IMG/VR virus record: IMGVR_UViG_3300022751_000008
Location: 1 to 41,487 of that record
Reading direction: 5' to 3' (one strand)
Length of the DNA: 41,487 nt
DNA from: a virus
Part shown: positions 16,262 through 24,138 of the stretch, piece by piece
Position numbering within the stretch: the stretch's first letter is position 1
Layout of the letters: the number at the start of each line of letters is the position of its first letter
The notes under the pieces: generated by a model
What the model was told of the DNA's origin: nothing
The model's input: only the letters and a program-made list of their open reading frames with translations
Database searches by the model: none
Translations under genes and position numbers: made by a program

Positions 16262-16549
16262 ATGAGCCTTACTGGACAAGCAATTAATTATTTACAACAG
16301 CAATACCCTAATGCAAGTTTTCTTAAAGATATTATATTACAAGACGATGGCCAAGGGCCTTATATTAAATACTGGGGGATCGGGCAAAAACCTACAGAAG
16401 CGGAAATAAACCTAGCGGCTTTAACAATGATTCCTAAATTAGCCTACCCTACAATTGAAGAACAGCTCCTTTGCCTTTATAATGACCAGAAGAATAATAC
16501 AAAAACACTCGTAGCAAGAATAGAAGCTTCTAATAAACCTATAATATAA
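16262..16549 (+). CDS. XkdW-like tail-associated protein, paralog 2, 95 aa
   Basis: It has the same N-terminal module as its neighbour (YPNASFLKDI, then DDGQGPYIKYW), so the pair arose by tandem duplication. The remaining part diverges (EQLLCLYNDQKNNTKTLVAR). It starts 3 nt after the previous stop. The role is unknown beyond the fibre-gene neighbourhood. Confidence 0.6.
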   Translation: MSLTGQAINYLQQQYPNASFLKDIILQDDGQGPYIKYWGIGQKPTEAEINLAALTMIPKLAYPTIEEQLLCLYNDQKNNTKTLVARIEASNKPII

Positions 16550-16557
16550 GATAACCA

Positions 16558-18573
16558 ATGCAAATAAATAGAGGTAAGATTAATAGTTTTGCTATCAATG
16601 CGGGTAATCCTGGCGGTATAATTGATACTGGCGTTGGTCTTATTCTCAGTTTTGAGCAAACAGTTGTTATACAAGGCGATGGTTTAGTCCTAAGCTTTGA
16701 ACAAACAGTCGTATTACTTACTAAAGGTGATGGCTTAATACTGACGTTTGAGCAATCGGTAATAACTGCTGGTAGCACTTTAATCTTATCATTTGAACAA
16801 ACAATTGTTAGTGATGTTCAAGCAGATTTCTTCACCCGCAACGGATGGTATGGGGTTATAACATTAGGTGGCGTTAGAATACCTGATAATCAATTAAGAG
16901 GTGTTTGGAAATACACACACAATGAATCTAATTCGGCTCTCTTTGACTTTGGCATACTCCCCACATTAGGTATTCAAGATTTATTTTCTTATCAAGGCAA
17001 AGTAGTTACATGTGACATACAGACATCACGTGGTATTAGACGTATATTTACAGGTAAGGTAGATATCCCTGAAGTGGATATTATGAATGAATATATCACT
17101 CTGCGTTGTACAGATAATCGTGAATTAAGAATGGCAAGTGGCGCTGTAGACCCTGGCACAATCGCTTTATATAGCACAACAGTGTTTGGTGAAGTTGTGG
17201 ATACAAAACAACAACTCGCAGACAGATTGACAGTGGTGCCATATAGTTTAGATTGGGATGGATATGGCCAAAGCTATTTCACCCCATGGGAACCTAAGAG
17301 CACACCAGATTTCACACTATCAGATGGTTATATTTATCGTAGAGACCCGTCAATTAGAATTGAATCGTCGGCTCAAGTCACTAATCAAGTGATAATTAAT
17401 TTTAAATATTCATATCAAAGATGGCATCAAGGAACAATAAACTATAATTGGGCAATCCCTTACAACGGTGGTACATTCCTTACTAAAGGCCCCACGCTTC
17501 TTCGTAAAGAGATGGTGGAACAAGCAATTAGCGGTGCTGGATGGCCTGTATATGGCAACATAGGATATACACCAATATTAGCAGCTGGTTTCTATCAAGT
17601 TAATGGTGCATACACAGCATGGACGACAAGGCAATCAACCGGTGTTTCTACCCAAAAGAAAGATGCATTCGGTAATGTTGTGTTGGACAATGCTGGAAAA
17701 CCAATTGTAGAATATACTGAAACATCATCTGTAGATTTAGCCCGTATTATGTGCTTTGGCGCGTCTTGGGTGGCATCTAACAGATGGTCTCAGAATATGC
17801 AAGAGAATTACACTCTCACAATAAATGCCCCACAATCTCAAGCAAGATATGGGGTGGTTACTAACACTGAAAATGTAACTCTAACAGACCCAGACAGCAG
17901 TGTTGAATGGGAAGGCAGTGACCCATCATCTTCAAGACCTGCTGGGATGGCTGTACCAGGCTTCACTAATCAAACTAATTCACTGGCTGAATTCAATAAT
18001 GCTACAATTGTATTAATTAATAGAGCTAGAACAAGAATACTTGCAGCACACAGAGATAGTAGGGTATCATTTGAACGCTCAATATGGCCTGAGATTGATT
18101 TAAGGCATACAGTGGAGGTGTCTACAACTCGTATTGATGCTAAAGGAAAAGTAGTTGGCATTACACACACAATGGATATTGGAACAGGTGATGCTTACAC
18201 AGGTGTTGATCTTGCCATATATCGAACTACAGGCTTACAGGTAGAGAGTTCGTTTGGCCCCCCTACTAGACCAGTGGACAGTACGGCAGTGCCATACCAG
18301 GGCTTTGTTGCGCTTGGTAGTCATTATGGAGAAGACCCAGATCAACCAGGAGCTGAACTGTGGACAGGGCACATAGGGAATATATGGAAAGATGTTAGGC
18401 TGTCTTCTGGATTTGGTGTTAATCATATCAGAACCACATATCCGGAGTCTTTCATAGTAGACACCCCGAGCATCCCTAGTAATTATAGAGATCAAAGGGA
18501 TTTAGGGGCAGCACAGAATTATAATGTATCAATACCATCTAACACATTAGTGTGGACAACAGTAGGTAAATAA
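16558..18573 (+). CDS. large tail-tip / baseplate hub protein, 671 aa
   Basis: The N-terminus holds four short repeats with an L-x-L-(S/T)-F-E-Q-(T/S)-(V/I) core; FEQ falls at residues 32, 47, 64 and 79. After this comes a large beta-rich region with hub-like text (FSYQGKVVTCDIQTSRGIRR, EYITLRCTDNRELR). No lysozyme or peptidase motif was found. Its size and its place after the tape measure and fibre suggest a central tail-tip or adsorption protein. It overlaps the next gene by one base. Confidence 0.6.
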   Translation: MQINRGKINSFAINAGNPGGIIDTGVGLILSFEQTVVIQGDGLVLSFEQTVVLLTKGDGLILTFEQSVITAGSTLILSFEQTIVSDVQADFFTRNGWYGVITLGGVRIPDNQLRGVWKYTHNESNSALFDFGILPTLGIQDLFSYQGKVVTCDIQTSRGIRRIFTGKVDIPEVDIMNEYITLRCTDNRELRMASGAVDPGTIALYSTTVFGEVVDTKQQLADRLTVVPYSLDWDGYGQSYFTPWEPKSTPDFTLSDGYIYRRDPSIRIESSAQVTNQVIINFKYSYQRWHQGTINYNWAIPYNGGTFLTKGPTLLRKEMVEQAISGAGWPVYGNIGYTPILAAGFYQVNGAYTAWTTRQSTGVSTQKKDAFGNVVLDNAGKPIVEYTETSSVDLARIMCFGASWVASNRWSQNMQENYTLTINAPQSQARYGVVTNTENVTLTDPDSSVEWEGSDPSSSRPAGMAVPGFTNQTNSLAEFNNATIVLINRARTRILAAHRDSRVSFERSIWPEIDLRHTVEVSTTRIDAKGKVVGITHTMDIGTGDAYTGVDLAIYRTTGLQVESSFGPPTRPVDSTAVPYQGFVALGSHYGEDPDQPGAELWTGHIGNIWKDVRLSSGFGVNHIRTTYPESFIVDTPSIPSNYRDQRDLGAAQNYNVSIPSNTLVWTTVGK

Positions 18574-19703
18574 TGGCCAATAATAATCGTTTTGCTGATG
18601 CAATAAGAAGGATAGTAGAACCTTTAATACCTGAGAGTTCAGGTGATGCATTGTTGCCTGGTAAAGGTGATCTAGAGGGTAAAAGAGGAGTTGGTTATGC
18701 AACAGCCTCTGGCGCTGTAGCCGGAGCCACTGGAGCTGTTGGACAGAAACTAACACCAGCTCAGCAAGCTATTGTTCGCACTGGAGGAGACGCAGCATCA
18801 GACGCAGCAGCGTCAGCCGCTCTGGACGCTCTAGGAGCTTCGGGAGGTGGTCAAGGCAGTTATGATGCTGATGATCTATTAGATGGCACAGATGGGCCTC
18901 TAGACCCTTCTACGGACAGTGGAAACTCTGACCAAGATAAAGTTAATGGTTCAGCGGAGAATCAATCAGGGACATCTAGTGGCGGTTCACGTTTATTAGA
19001 AATAACGGGGTTGAAGAAATGTGGGGACACATCAGGGAAGACGTACACTATCAGAACTGATGGATTCTACATACCACCTATTGGGTGGGATACAGCAGAT
19101 GACCCCCCTGAAGACCCAGATTGGCAAATAGGATACTATTGGGTTATGACATCTGGTTATGGAGGGGCTAATGATTTAAAAGGAGCCACTCCTACAGCAA
19201 CAGCTAAACTTTTACCCCCTGTACTCGATGGGGTTAACCCGGGGAATGCGCCTCATGTTTTTAAATACCTAACTTATGTATCACCAACACAGTACACAGC
19301 ACATTATGAAAGGCCGAATCTTCCATTCGGAGCACCTTTTACATCTACTACATCAAGAGTAGGATGCCCTGGGCCTGATCCTGATTTATGCCCTATAGTA
19401 GCGCCTGTTGAAACACAGTGGCCGACCACTAATACATCACAACTTTCTATGAACTCTGAAGGTCAATTTGTACCTAATCAATATGATACAGAAGTGGATA
19501 CAGAGTATTCTACACCACGCAGCACACTTTCCATGTGCACCTCTAGTGATCAACCCGTTCAGATAGCCCCGCTTAAGAATGGTGGCTTTGCATTATATAA
19601 AACATCTGGTGGAGCCCCTACGGGGACAGTGCAGCTCTACAACAGTGACAAAAGCAAAGCTGGGTATACTGATGGGACAGGGTTTAACGATTTAAAAGCT
19701 TAA
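18573..19703 (+). CDS. probable tail structural protein, 376 aa, unknown
   Basis: Residues 1-85 are helical and alanine/glycine-rich (ATASGAVAGATGAVGQKL), residues 85-140 are an acidic, Ser/Gly-rich linker, and the C-terminal 230 residues are beta-rich with several cysteines (CPGPDPDLCP, MCTSS). This mosaic is typical of the last gene of a tail module. The stop codon directly abuts the convergent endolysin stop with no spacer. Confidence 0.5.
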   Translation: MANNNRFADAIRRIVEPLIPESSGDALLPGKGDLEGKRGVGYATASGAVAGATGAVGQKLTPAQQAIVRTGGDAASDAAASAALDALGASGGGQGSYDADDLLDGTDGPLDPSTDSGNSDQDKVNGSAENQSGTSSGGSRLLEITGLKKCGDTSGKTYTIRTDGFYIPPIGWDTADDPPEDPDWQIGYYWVMTSGYGGANDLKGATPTATAKLLPPVLDGVNPGNAPHVFKYLTYVSPTQYTAHYERPNLPFGAPFTSTTSRVGCPGPDPDLCPIVAPVETQWPTTNTSQLSMNSEGQFVPNQYDTEVDTEYSTPRSTLSMCTSSDQPVQIAPLKNGGFALYKTSGGAPTGTVQLYNSDKSKAGYTDGTGFNDLKA

Positions 19704-20243
19704 TTATAAATAATCATTAGCATTGATAGAAACCCCACGGCTATATATTGGCTTATGTGTTGTGGGGCTTACAGGGAATAGATTAACTTTTCCATCACCA
19801 TATTTGCCATACACCATTAAATCAGCCTCTTTAGTTCTTCTTCCGATTATCTCCTTAGGTCTGTTGTACATTAATAGTAATTTACGTAAGTAGTCTTTGT
19901 TGTGTTCCCCTGAGTTTATTACTTTTATCAACGTTGCCTTCTTCACCCACCCCGTGCCTACGTTATAAATCCAACTAACCAATGCATCAAACATATGTTG
20001 TGGGACTTCTACTTTCAATCCATTATTAACAGCATTTTCATATTTAACTAATGACTTATCCAACAGTTCAAAAGCTTCTTTGACTGATATTTCTCTACCC
20101 CAAGGCATTTTGGCTATGTCTGGAATTTCACTCACTGTAGCACCAATGCCAATTGTCTTAACTCCCACGCTGTCTAAATAACAACTCTTCGCAACACCCT
20201 CCACCCCTGCTAAAAATATTTTCCCCTCTTTACTCATTCGCAT
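19704..20243 (-). CDS. endolysin, GH24 lysozyme
   Basis: The 179-residue enzyme has the T4-lysozyme triad Glu15, Asp24 and Thr30 with the same 9 and 6 spacing (GVEGVAKSCYLDSVGVKTIGIG). Later family text includes FDALVSWIYNVGTGW and GRRTKEADL. It cleaves the beta-1,4 link between MurNAc and GlcNAc. No signal peptide or SAR helix is present, so it needs a holin, most likely the gene just upstream. The ATG at 20243 sits 7 nt after AGGA. Confidence 0.9.
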   Translation of the reverse strand: MRMSKEGKIFLAGVEGVAKSCYLDSVGVKTIGIGATVSEIPDIAKMPWGREISVKEAFELLDKSLVKYENAVNNGLKVEVPQHMFDALVSWIYNVGTGWVKKATLIKVINSGEHNKDYLRKLLLMYNRPKEIIGRRTKEADLMVYGKYGDGKVNLFPVSPTTHKPIYSRGVSINANDYL

Positions 20244-20397
20244 TCTTTATTCCTATTTTTATTTCTGTTACATTAATTGCTATTGTACCCAGCACTATAG
20301 CTAGCCCCATATTATATGGAATAAGCATTATTAAATAAAACACCATCGATATAAAACCAATAGCCCCTAGTTTAGCTAACGTATTTATTAAACCCAT
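20230..20397 (-). CDS. putative class II-type holin, 55 aa
   Basis: The frame runs from ATG at 20397 to TAA at 20230 and overlaps the endolysin start by 14 nt. Two hydrophobic segments (about residues 8-26 and 28-42: GAIGFISMVFYLIMLIP, MGLAIVLGTIAINV) are followed by a short charged tail (KIGIKNANE). Size, topology and coupling to the endolysin support a holin role. No sequence family was recognised. Confidence 0.65.
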   Translation of the reverse strand: MGLINTLAKLGAIGFISMVFYLIMLIPYNMGLAIVLGTIAINVTEIKIGIKNANE

Positions 20398-20633
20398 AAT
20401 GCATTTTTTCCGTGTAATGGTTTCTTAAGAATAGCTATGTGCTGATTATTTACAAAATCAACCATCCTTTCCACTAATTTAGCCCTTTTACCTTCGGCTT
20501 CTTCCCTGTTTATGTAAACACCCTCTACTCTTCCATCCAAACCTAATCCTTCATTGCCACAACTATAAACAACATAAACATACGATCTAGTGATCCGCCT
20601 TGTAGACAACCATCCATTTAACGAATTCTTCAT
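20388..20633 (-). CDS. small protein in lysis cassette, 81 aa
   Basis: The start is ATG 20633 with TTAGGAGAATAGAG upstream; a longer frame would run into the previous gene. The text (RSYVYVVYSCGNEGLGLDGRVEGVYINREEAEGK) looks like a small soluble alpha/beta domain seen in many short phage proteins that begin with Y-V-V-Y. No catalytic motif is visible. Confidence 0.6.
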   Translation of the reverse strand: MKNSLNGWLSTRRITRSYVYVVYSCGNEGLGLDGRVEGVYINREEAEGKRAKLVERMVDFVNNQHIAILKKPLHGKNALWV

Positions 20634-20643
20634 CTCTATTCTC

Positions 20644-20904
20644 CTAATGAACCAATGAAGCAGGATCTTCCCCGCTACCTTCCCAATCCTGAGCATCGCT
20701 TTGCAAGCATGCTACATCCCACTCTAAACTCCACAGCCTATCCCTAAGCTTTTCTTCTGTACGTCTCCACAAGCATTTTAATTCTAATATATATTCTTCT
20801 ATTTCTGCGCCATGCGCATATAAATCCTTCTTGTATTTTAAGAGATCCATGTTGCTTAACTTATCCATTTCTTCTTGTGTTAGTATCTCAAAGCTAGTTT
20901 CCAT
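20644..20904 (-). CDS. small helical protein, first gene of lysis operon, 86 aa
   Basis: The ATG at 20904 follows an excellent AAGGGGAGAAC site. The protein is acidic and helical (SFEILTQEEMDKLSNMDLLKYKKDL, then a Trp-rich end). It is probably soluble and has no known family. A stem of 5 + 5 bp (CTTAT-ACGGC / GCCGT-AC-ATAAG) at about 20915-20946 ends next to the ribosome site and could modulate its translation. Confidence 0.6.
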   Translation of the reverse strand: METSFEILTQEEMDKLSNMDLLKYKKDLYAHGAEIEEYILELKCLWRRTEEKLRDRLWSLEWDVACLQSDAQDWEGSGEDPASLVH

Positions 20905-20960
20905 GTTCTCCCCTTATGTACGGCTCATAAATTCGCCGTATAAGCCTTAGTTATTAAGGA

Positions 20961-21000
20961 TTTACTTAGATTTACTTGAGTTTACTTTGAGCTACTCGTC
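20961..21000 (-). repeat. leader iterons, copy A (three exact TTTACTT at 10-bp period)
   Basis: On the + strand TTTACTTAGA, TTTACTTGAG, TTTACTTTGA and a diverged GCTACTCGTC follow one another at exactly 10-bp steps. The array lies about 30-70 nt downstream of the leftward lysis promoter, inside the transcribed leader. The same design, with the same AGA, GAG and TGA separators, occurs at 38364-38393. It may be a DNA operator read on one helix face or an RNA element. Confidence 0.75.
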
Positions 21001-21033
21001 GCTCTCGTGCCCTGAGCCCTTCGCCCTGAGTTC

Positions 21034-21063
21034 ATTATACTCATGGTTTTAAGGGTGTGTCAA
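21034..21063 (-). promoter_or_regulatory. leftward sigma70 promoter of lysis cassette
   Basis: On the minus strand TTGACA (21063-21058) and TATAAT (21039-21034) are perfect with an 18-nt spacer. The initially transcribed region has three GGG tracts (complement of 21010-21026), then the iterons. It is divergent from the rightward replication promoter at 21086. Confidence 0.8.
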
Positions 21064-21085
21064 GAACTATTTTAATTTATTTTTA

Positions 21086-21114
21086 TTGCTATTTTAAAAA
21101 CAATAGTTTATACT
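21086..21114 (+). promoter_or_regulatory. rightward promoter of replication operon
   Basis: TTGCTA at 21086-21091 and TATACT at 21109-21114 are separated by 17 nt, with the start expected near 21121. The first gene begins at 21143 after TAGGAG. The promoter is back-to-back with the lysis promoter, so the 238-nt interval could be a shared control region. Confidence 0.7.
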
Positions 21115-21142
21115 TGAATTATACAGACAATAGGAGCTTGCC

Positions 21143-21331
21143 ATGAGCCTGATAACGTTCTATCATTTTAACAAATACGGTAAGCAGGTTAAACTTAGCA
21201 CGGTGCATCAAAGAGATTTTGAGACTATGAAAATATTATTGTTAGAGGATAGTCAGACACTTGATATTGGGGATATTTATTACTTAGATGAATTTGGTAA
21301 TGAGATTCAATTAGATTATTATAATTCTTAA
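21143..21331 (+). CDS. small protein, first gene of replication operon, 62 aa
   Basis: A TAGGAG site precedes the ATG. The text (LITFYHFNKYGKQVKLSTVHQRDF, then IGDIYYLDEFGNEIQLDYYN) appears to contain two short beta-strand units with aromatic residues. There is no known family. First-expressed small genes often act on the host; that is not shown here. Confidence 0.6.
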   Translation: MSLITFYHFNKYGKQVKLSTVHQRDFETMKILLLEDSQTLDIGDIYYLDEFGNEIQLDYYNS

Positions 21332-21342
21332 GGGTGTTGGAA

Positions 21343-21525
21343 ATGAATATATTCGATAAATCAGAAAGAACTTATACAAAGAAGGAAATCAAACAGGTGT
21401 TGAGCTGTTGGGCAGAGGCAATAGACTCTAAGCTAGAGGAGACTTTTAAAAAAAATCCAGATTTAAAACTGTATCAAGAGACACAATATAAACTTCTAGC
21501 TATATTATTTGGTGTAGCAGAATGA
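21343..21525 (+). CDS. small helical protein, 60 aa
   Basis: ATG 21343 (MNIFDKSERTYTKKEI) is chosen since AAGGGTG lies 6 nt upstream; a TTG nine bases earlier is too near that site. The product looks helical (KQVLSCWAEAIDSKLEETF). It overlaps the next start by 4 nt. Function is not recognised. Confidence 0.6.
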   Translation: MNIFDKSERTYTKKEIKQVLSCWAEAIDSKLEETFKKNPDLKLYQETQYKLLAILFGVAE

Positions 21526-21770
21526 ACAAGGTGAGGGTTCATGAACGAATCCACAGCCCTTTGTTTTATGTACTAGTCGAACTGGCTTCTAATCAACACA
21601 ATGAAGCATATAAAGAGCTAAGACTGATAGCAGCGATAGTTAATTCAGGTATTGAGGATGAAGCATATTTAAGCAGTGAAACTTTTTGGGAGCATTGCTC
21701 ACTTCTGGGATTAACTGATGAGTTCGTTACACATTGCATTAACAGTTATAAAAGGAGTGGGCTTAAATGA
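21522..21770 (+). CDS. small helical protein, 82 aa
   Basis: It overlaps both neighbours by 4 nt (ATGA type). The protein (MNKVRVHERIHSPLFYVLVEL) appears all-helical and soluble, with no motif I recognise. Its position just before the M48 peptidase gene is the only clue. Confidence 0.6.
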   Translation: MNKVRVHERIHSPLFYVLVELASNQHNEAYKELRLIAAIVNSGIEDEAYLSSETFWEHCSLLGLTDEFVTHCINSYKRSGLK

Positions 21771-22303
21771 TAAATTTTTTATGTAAACTATTACTTGCTA
21801 TTATTTTAGATTTAGCTATAGTGTTAGGAGGGGTTGCGCTTTATTTACAAACCAATCAAACAAGAGAACAAAAGGATGACAGGATTAGAGAGATATACAA
21901 GCAAGTGGCGGCAGCAACAGGTGAATCTAATCAGATGAGGCCTTTAAAGATAGTAGATGCCCCTGTACTTAATGCTTATGCTAATACAAAAGAGATAGTA
22001 CTGTTTACCGGATTATCAAATAGTATGGATTCAGAGGATGAAATAGCAATGGTGTTAGCTCATGAGATTGCACATATTACACTGGGGCATGTTTACATAG
22101 AGGAGGATTTATCACCTCTTGAAATAAGTGTATTAGAGGGGCAGGCTGATAAAATGGGCGCTCTGTATATGATGAAAGCCGGATTTGATATCTGCAAAGG
22201 GCGAGAGCTAATGAAAAGATGGGAAAAATCCGGGGATTATTTAGGGGGAGATCACCCTAGTTATTCTTACAGGTATATGCAACTAAATATTAACTGTGAA
22301 TAG
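21767..22303 (+). CDS. membrane-anchored M48-family zinc metallopeptidase
   Basis: The 178-residue protein has one N-terminal membrane helix (about residues 4-26) and the zinc motif HEIAH at 99-103. The third ligand is expected at Glu124 in EGQAD (124-128), as in the M48 E-x-x-x-D pattern. Overall it is a minimal Ste24/BepA/HtpX-like domain that would face the periplasm or sit at the membrane. Catalytic residues are intact. Phage roles could include protein quality control or envelope takeover. It lies among early genes, not with lysis. Confidence 0.85.
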   Translation: MINFLCKLLLAIILDLAIVLGGVALYLQTNQTREQKDDRIREIYKQVAAATGESNQMRPLKIVDAPVLNAYANTKEIVLFTGLSNSMDSEDEIAMVLAHEIAHITLGHVYIEEDLSPLEISVLEGQADKMGALYMMKAGFDICKGRELMKRWEKSGDYLGGDHPSYSYRYMQLNINCE

Positions 22304-22313
22304 GCGGTGATAT

Positions 22314-22514
22314 ATGGACGTCGAACTACAAGCTTATGAATACGGTATACACAACGTTAGTTTCGAAGATATGGTGGAGTTAGGCCGTAAAGTTGTGATA
22401 GTATATAAACTCGAAGATAGAGCACACACTATAAGCTTTGATGAACTATGTTCATATATTAAAATGTTTATTAGTACGCCATTCGGGGTAAAGGCTCTAA
22501 AATATTATCGTTAA
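22314..22514 (+). CDS. small protein, 66 aa, unknown
   Basis: A GGCGGTGA site precedes ATG 22314. The acidic text (MDVELQAYEYGIHNVSFEDMVELGRK, then a hydrophobic middle) has no known motif. The stop is followed 10 nt later by the primase-helicase gene. Confidence 0.55.
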   Translation: MDVELQAYEYGIHNVSFEDMVELGRKVVIVYKLEDRAHTISFDELCSYIKMFISTPFGVKALKYYR

Positions 22515-22524
22515 GGAGAGGGGT

Positions 22525-24138
22525 GTGGCAGCTGAGAAGACAGACGACTATTATGATACTGCATGCCCTTTATGCCAGGAAGAAGGGTATGATACAGCAG
22601 AAGACAATTTAAGAGTATATGAGAGCGGTATAAACTACTGTATAGTGAGACACGGGAAAGTGGAGAAAGTGGCTCAGAGAGCTTCTACGGGCCTTACAAA
22701 GGCATTAAGAAAGGCGGACAAGAATATGACAGGATTAATAGATGGAGAATACACAGATATTAAGAGTAGAGGCATAAATAAGAAAACAGCCGAGTTCTAT
22801 GGATACATGGTGAACAAAGAAAAGGGTGTTCATGTAGCCAATTATTATGATGATGCTGGAACATTGAAAATGCAGCAGCTTAGAACAGCTGACAAACAAT
22901 TCCCTATTCTTGGGGATAAAAGCTTTAATGAGACATTATGGGGAATGCATAAGTTTGATCCTAATGAAAATGTATTCATCACTATTACAGAGGGCGGTAT
23001 AGACTGCTTGACAGTGGCTCAGGTATTTGACTGTAAGTACCCTATTGTAAGCTTACCCAATGGAGCACCTTCGGCATTCAAAGTATTGCAAAAGAATATG
23101 CACCTATTAAGTAAGTTTAAATATGTTGTGCTAGGTTTTGATAGCGATGAAACTGGTTATAAAGCCACTGAAGAGTGTATTAAACTTTTTGAACCAGGTA
23201 AAGTTAAGATCGCTAGATGGTTAGATAAAGATGCTAACGCTATGTTGTTAAACGGCAGAGAAGCAGAAATACGTAAATGTGTTTACAATGCAGTGTCTTA
23301 CATGCCAGCTCCTGTATTATCAGGTGATGCATTGATGGAGAGATTAAGTGGTTATAAATACGTAACTAAACCTTGGCCTTGGAGACAAGCTAATGAGTTA
23401 TTTAATCCTATTAAAAAACCTTCTGTAATTAGCATTGTCGCTAAGCCCAAGCGTGGTAAGACAGAATTCATGGCGGCAATCACTGCTCATGAGCTTTCAC
23501 AAGGAGGAAATGTCGCAATTATATCTGTAGAACAGTCCCCAGAGGAGACTTTTCTAAAGCAAGTGGGCAGTCAGATAGGTAAAGATTTATTGTCTTTAAC
23601 AGAAAACAGAGAGTTAACAGAAGAAGAAAAAGCTTGGTGTGAACCTTTTAAAGATAGAATAGTGATCTATGATCATGTTAATTTTGGACAAACTATTGAT
23701 TCTATTGTTAAATACATACCTTACATGGTGAGAGCCTTAAACTGTGAATACGTCGTATTAGATAACTTGTCAGCAAGTGCGAGTGCAAGTGGTGGAGATG
23801 AGCGTAAAGGATTGGATAAAGCTATGGCTGACCTAAAATCTCTTACTGTTAAGTATAATTTTACTCTGTTTAATGTTATGCATTTAAAAAGAGACAACAA
23901 TATGCTATCAGATGAAGATAATGATATACCGAATGTTGAACAAATCAGAGGGACTCAAGGGGTAGAAAGCTATAGTGACGTAGTTATAGGACTGCACAGG
24001 AACCCTGGTTCTGAGAATAAAATAATACAGAACACATTAAGTGCTCATGTATTAGCGGATAGAGCAAGTGGTAATAAGACAGGTAATAGTTTTAAATTAA
24101 GATATAATCCTAAAACTAAAATGCTCCAGGAGGGGTGA
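22525..24138 (+). CDS. bifunctional primase-helicase, T7 gp4-like
   Basis: The GTG start follows AAGGAGAGGG. A zinc-binding head uses Cys14, Cys17, Cys39 and probably His43, a CCCH set instead of four cysteines. The TOPRIM primase core has Glu156 (TEGGIDC) and Asp206/Asp208 (FDSDETG). The RecA-like helicase has Walker A AKPKRGKT at 306-313, with Ala in place of the first Gly, and later VLDNLSASAS and the sensor region NVMHLKRD. It primes and unwinds for the DNA polymerase encoded downstream. The length of 537 aa is close to T7 gp4. Confidence 0.92.
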   Translation: MAAEKTDDYYDTACPLCQEEGYDTAEDNLRVYESGINYCIVRHGKVEKVAQRASTGLTKALRKADKNMTGLIDGEYTDIKSRGINKKTAEFYGYMVNKEKGVHVANYYDDAGTLKMQQLRTADKQFPILGDKSFNETLWGMHKFDPNENVFITITEGGIDCLTVAQVFDCKYPIVSLPNGAPSAFKVLQKNMHLLSKFKYVVLGFDSDETGYKATEECIKLFEPGKVKIARWLDKDANAMLLNGREAEIRKCVYNAVSYMPAPVLSGDALMERLSGYKYVTKPWPWRQANELFNPIKKPSVISIVAKPKRGKTEFMAAITAHELSQGGNVAIISVEQSPEETFLKQVGSQIGKDLLSLTENRELTEEEKAWCEPFKDRIVIYDHVNFGQTIDSIVKYIPYMVRALNCEYVVLDNLSASASASGGDERKGLDKAMADLKSLTVKYNFTLFNVMHLKRDNNMLSDEDNDIPNVEQIRGTQGVESYSDVVIGLHRNPGSENKIIQNTLSAHVLADRASGNKTGNSFKLRYNPKTKMLQEG

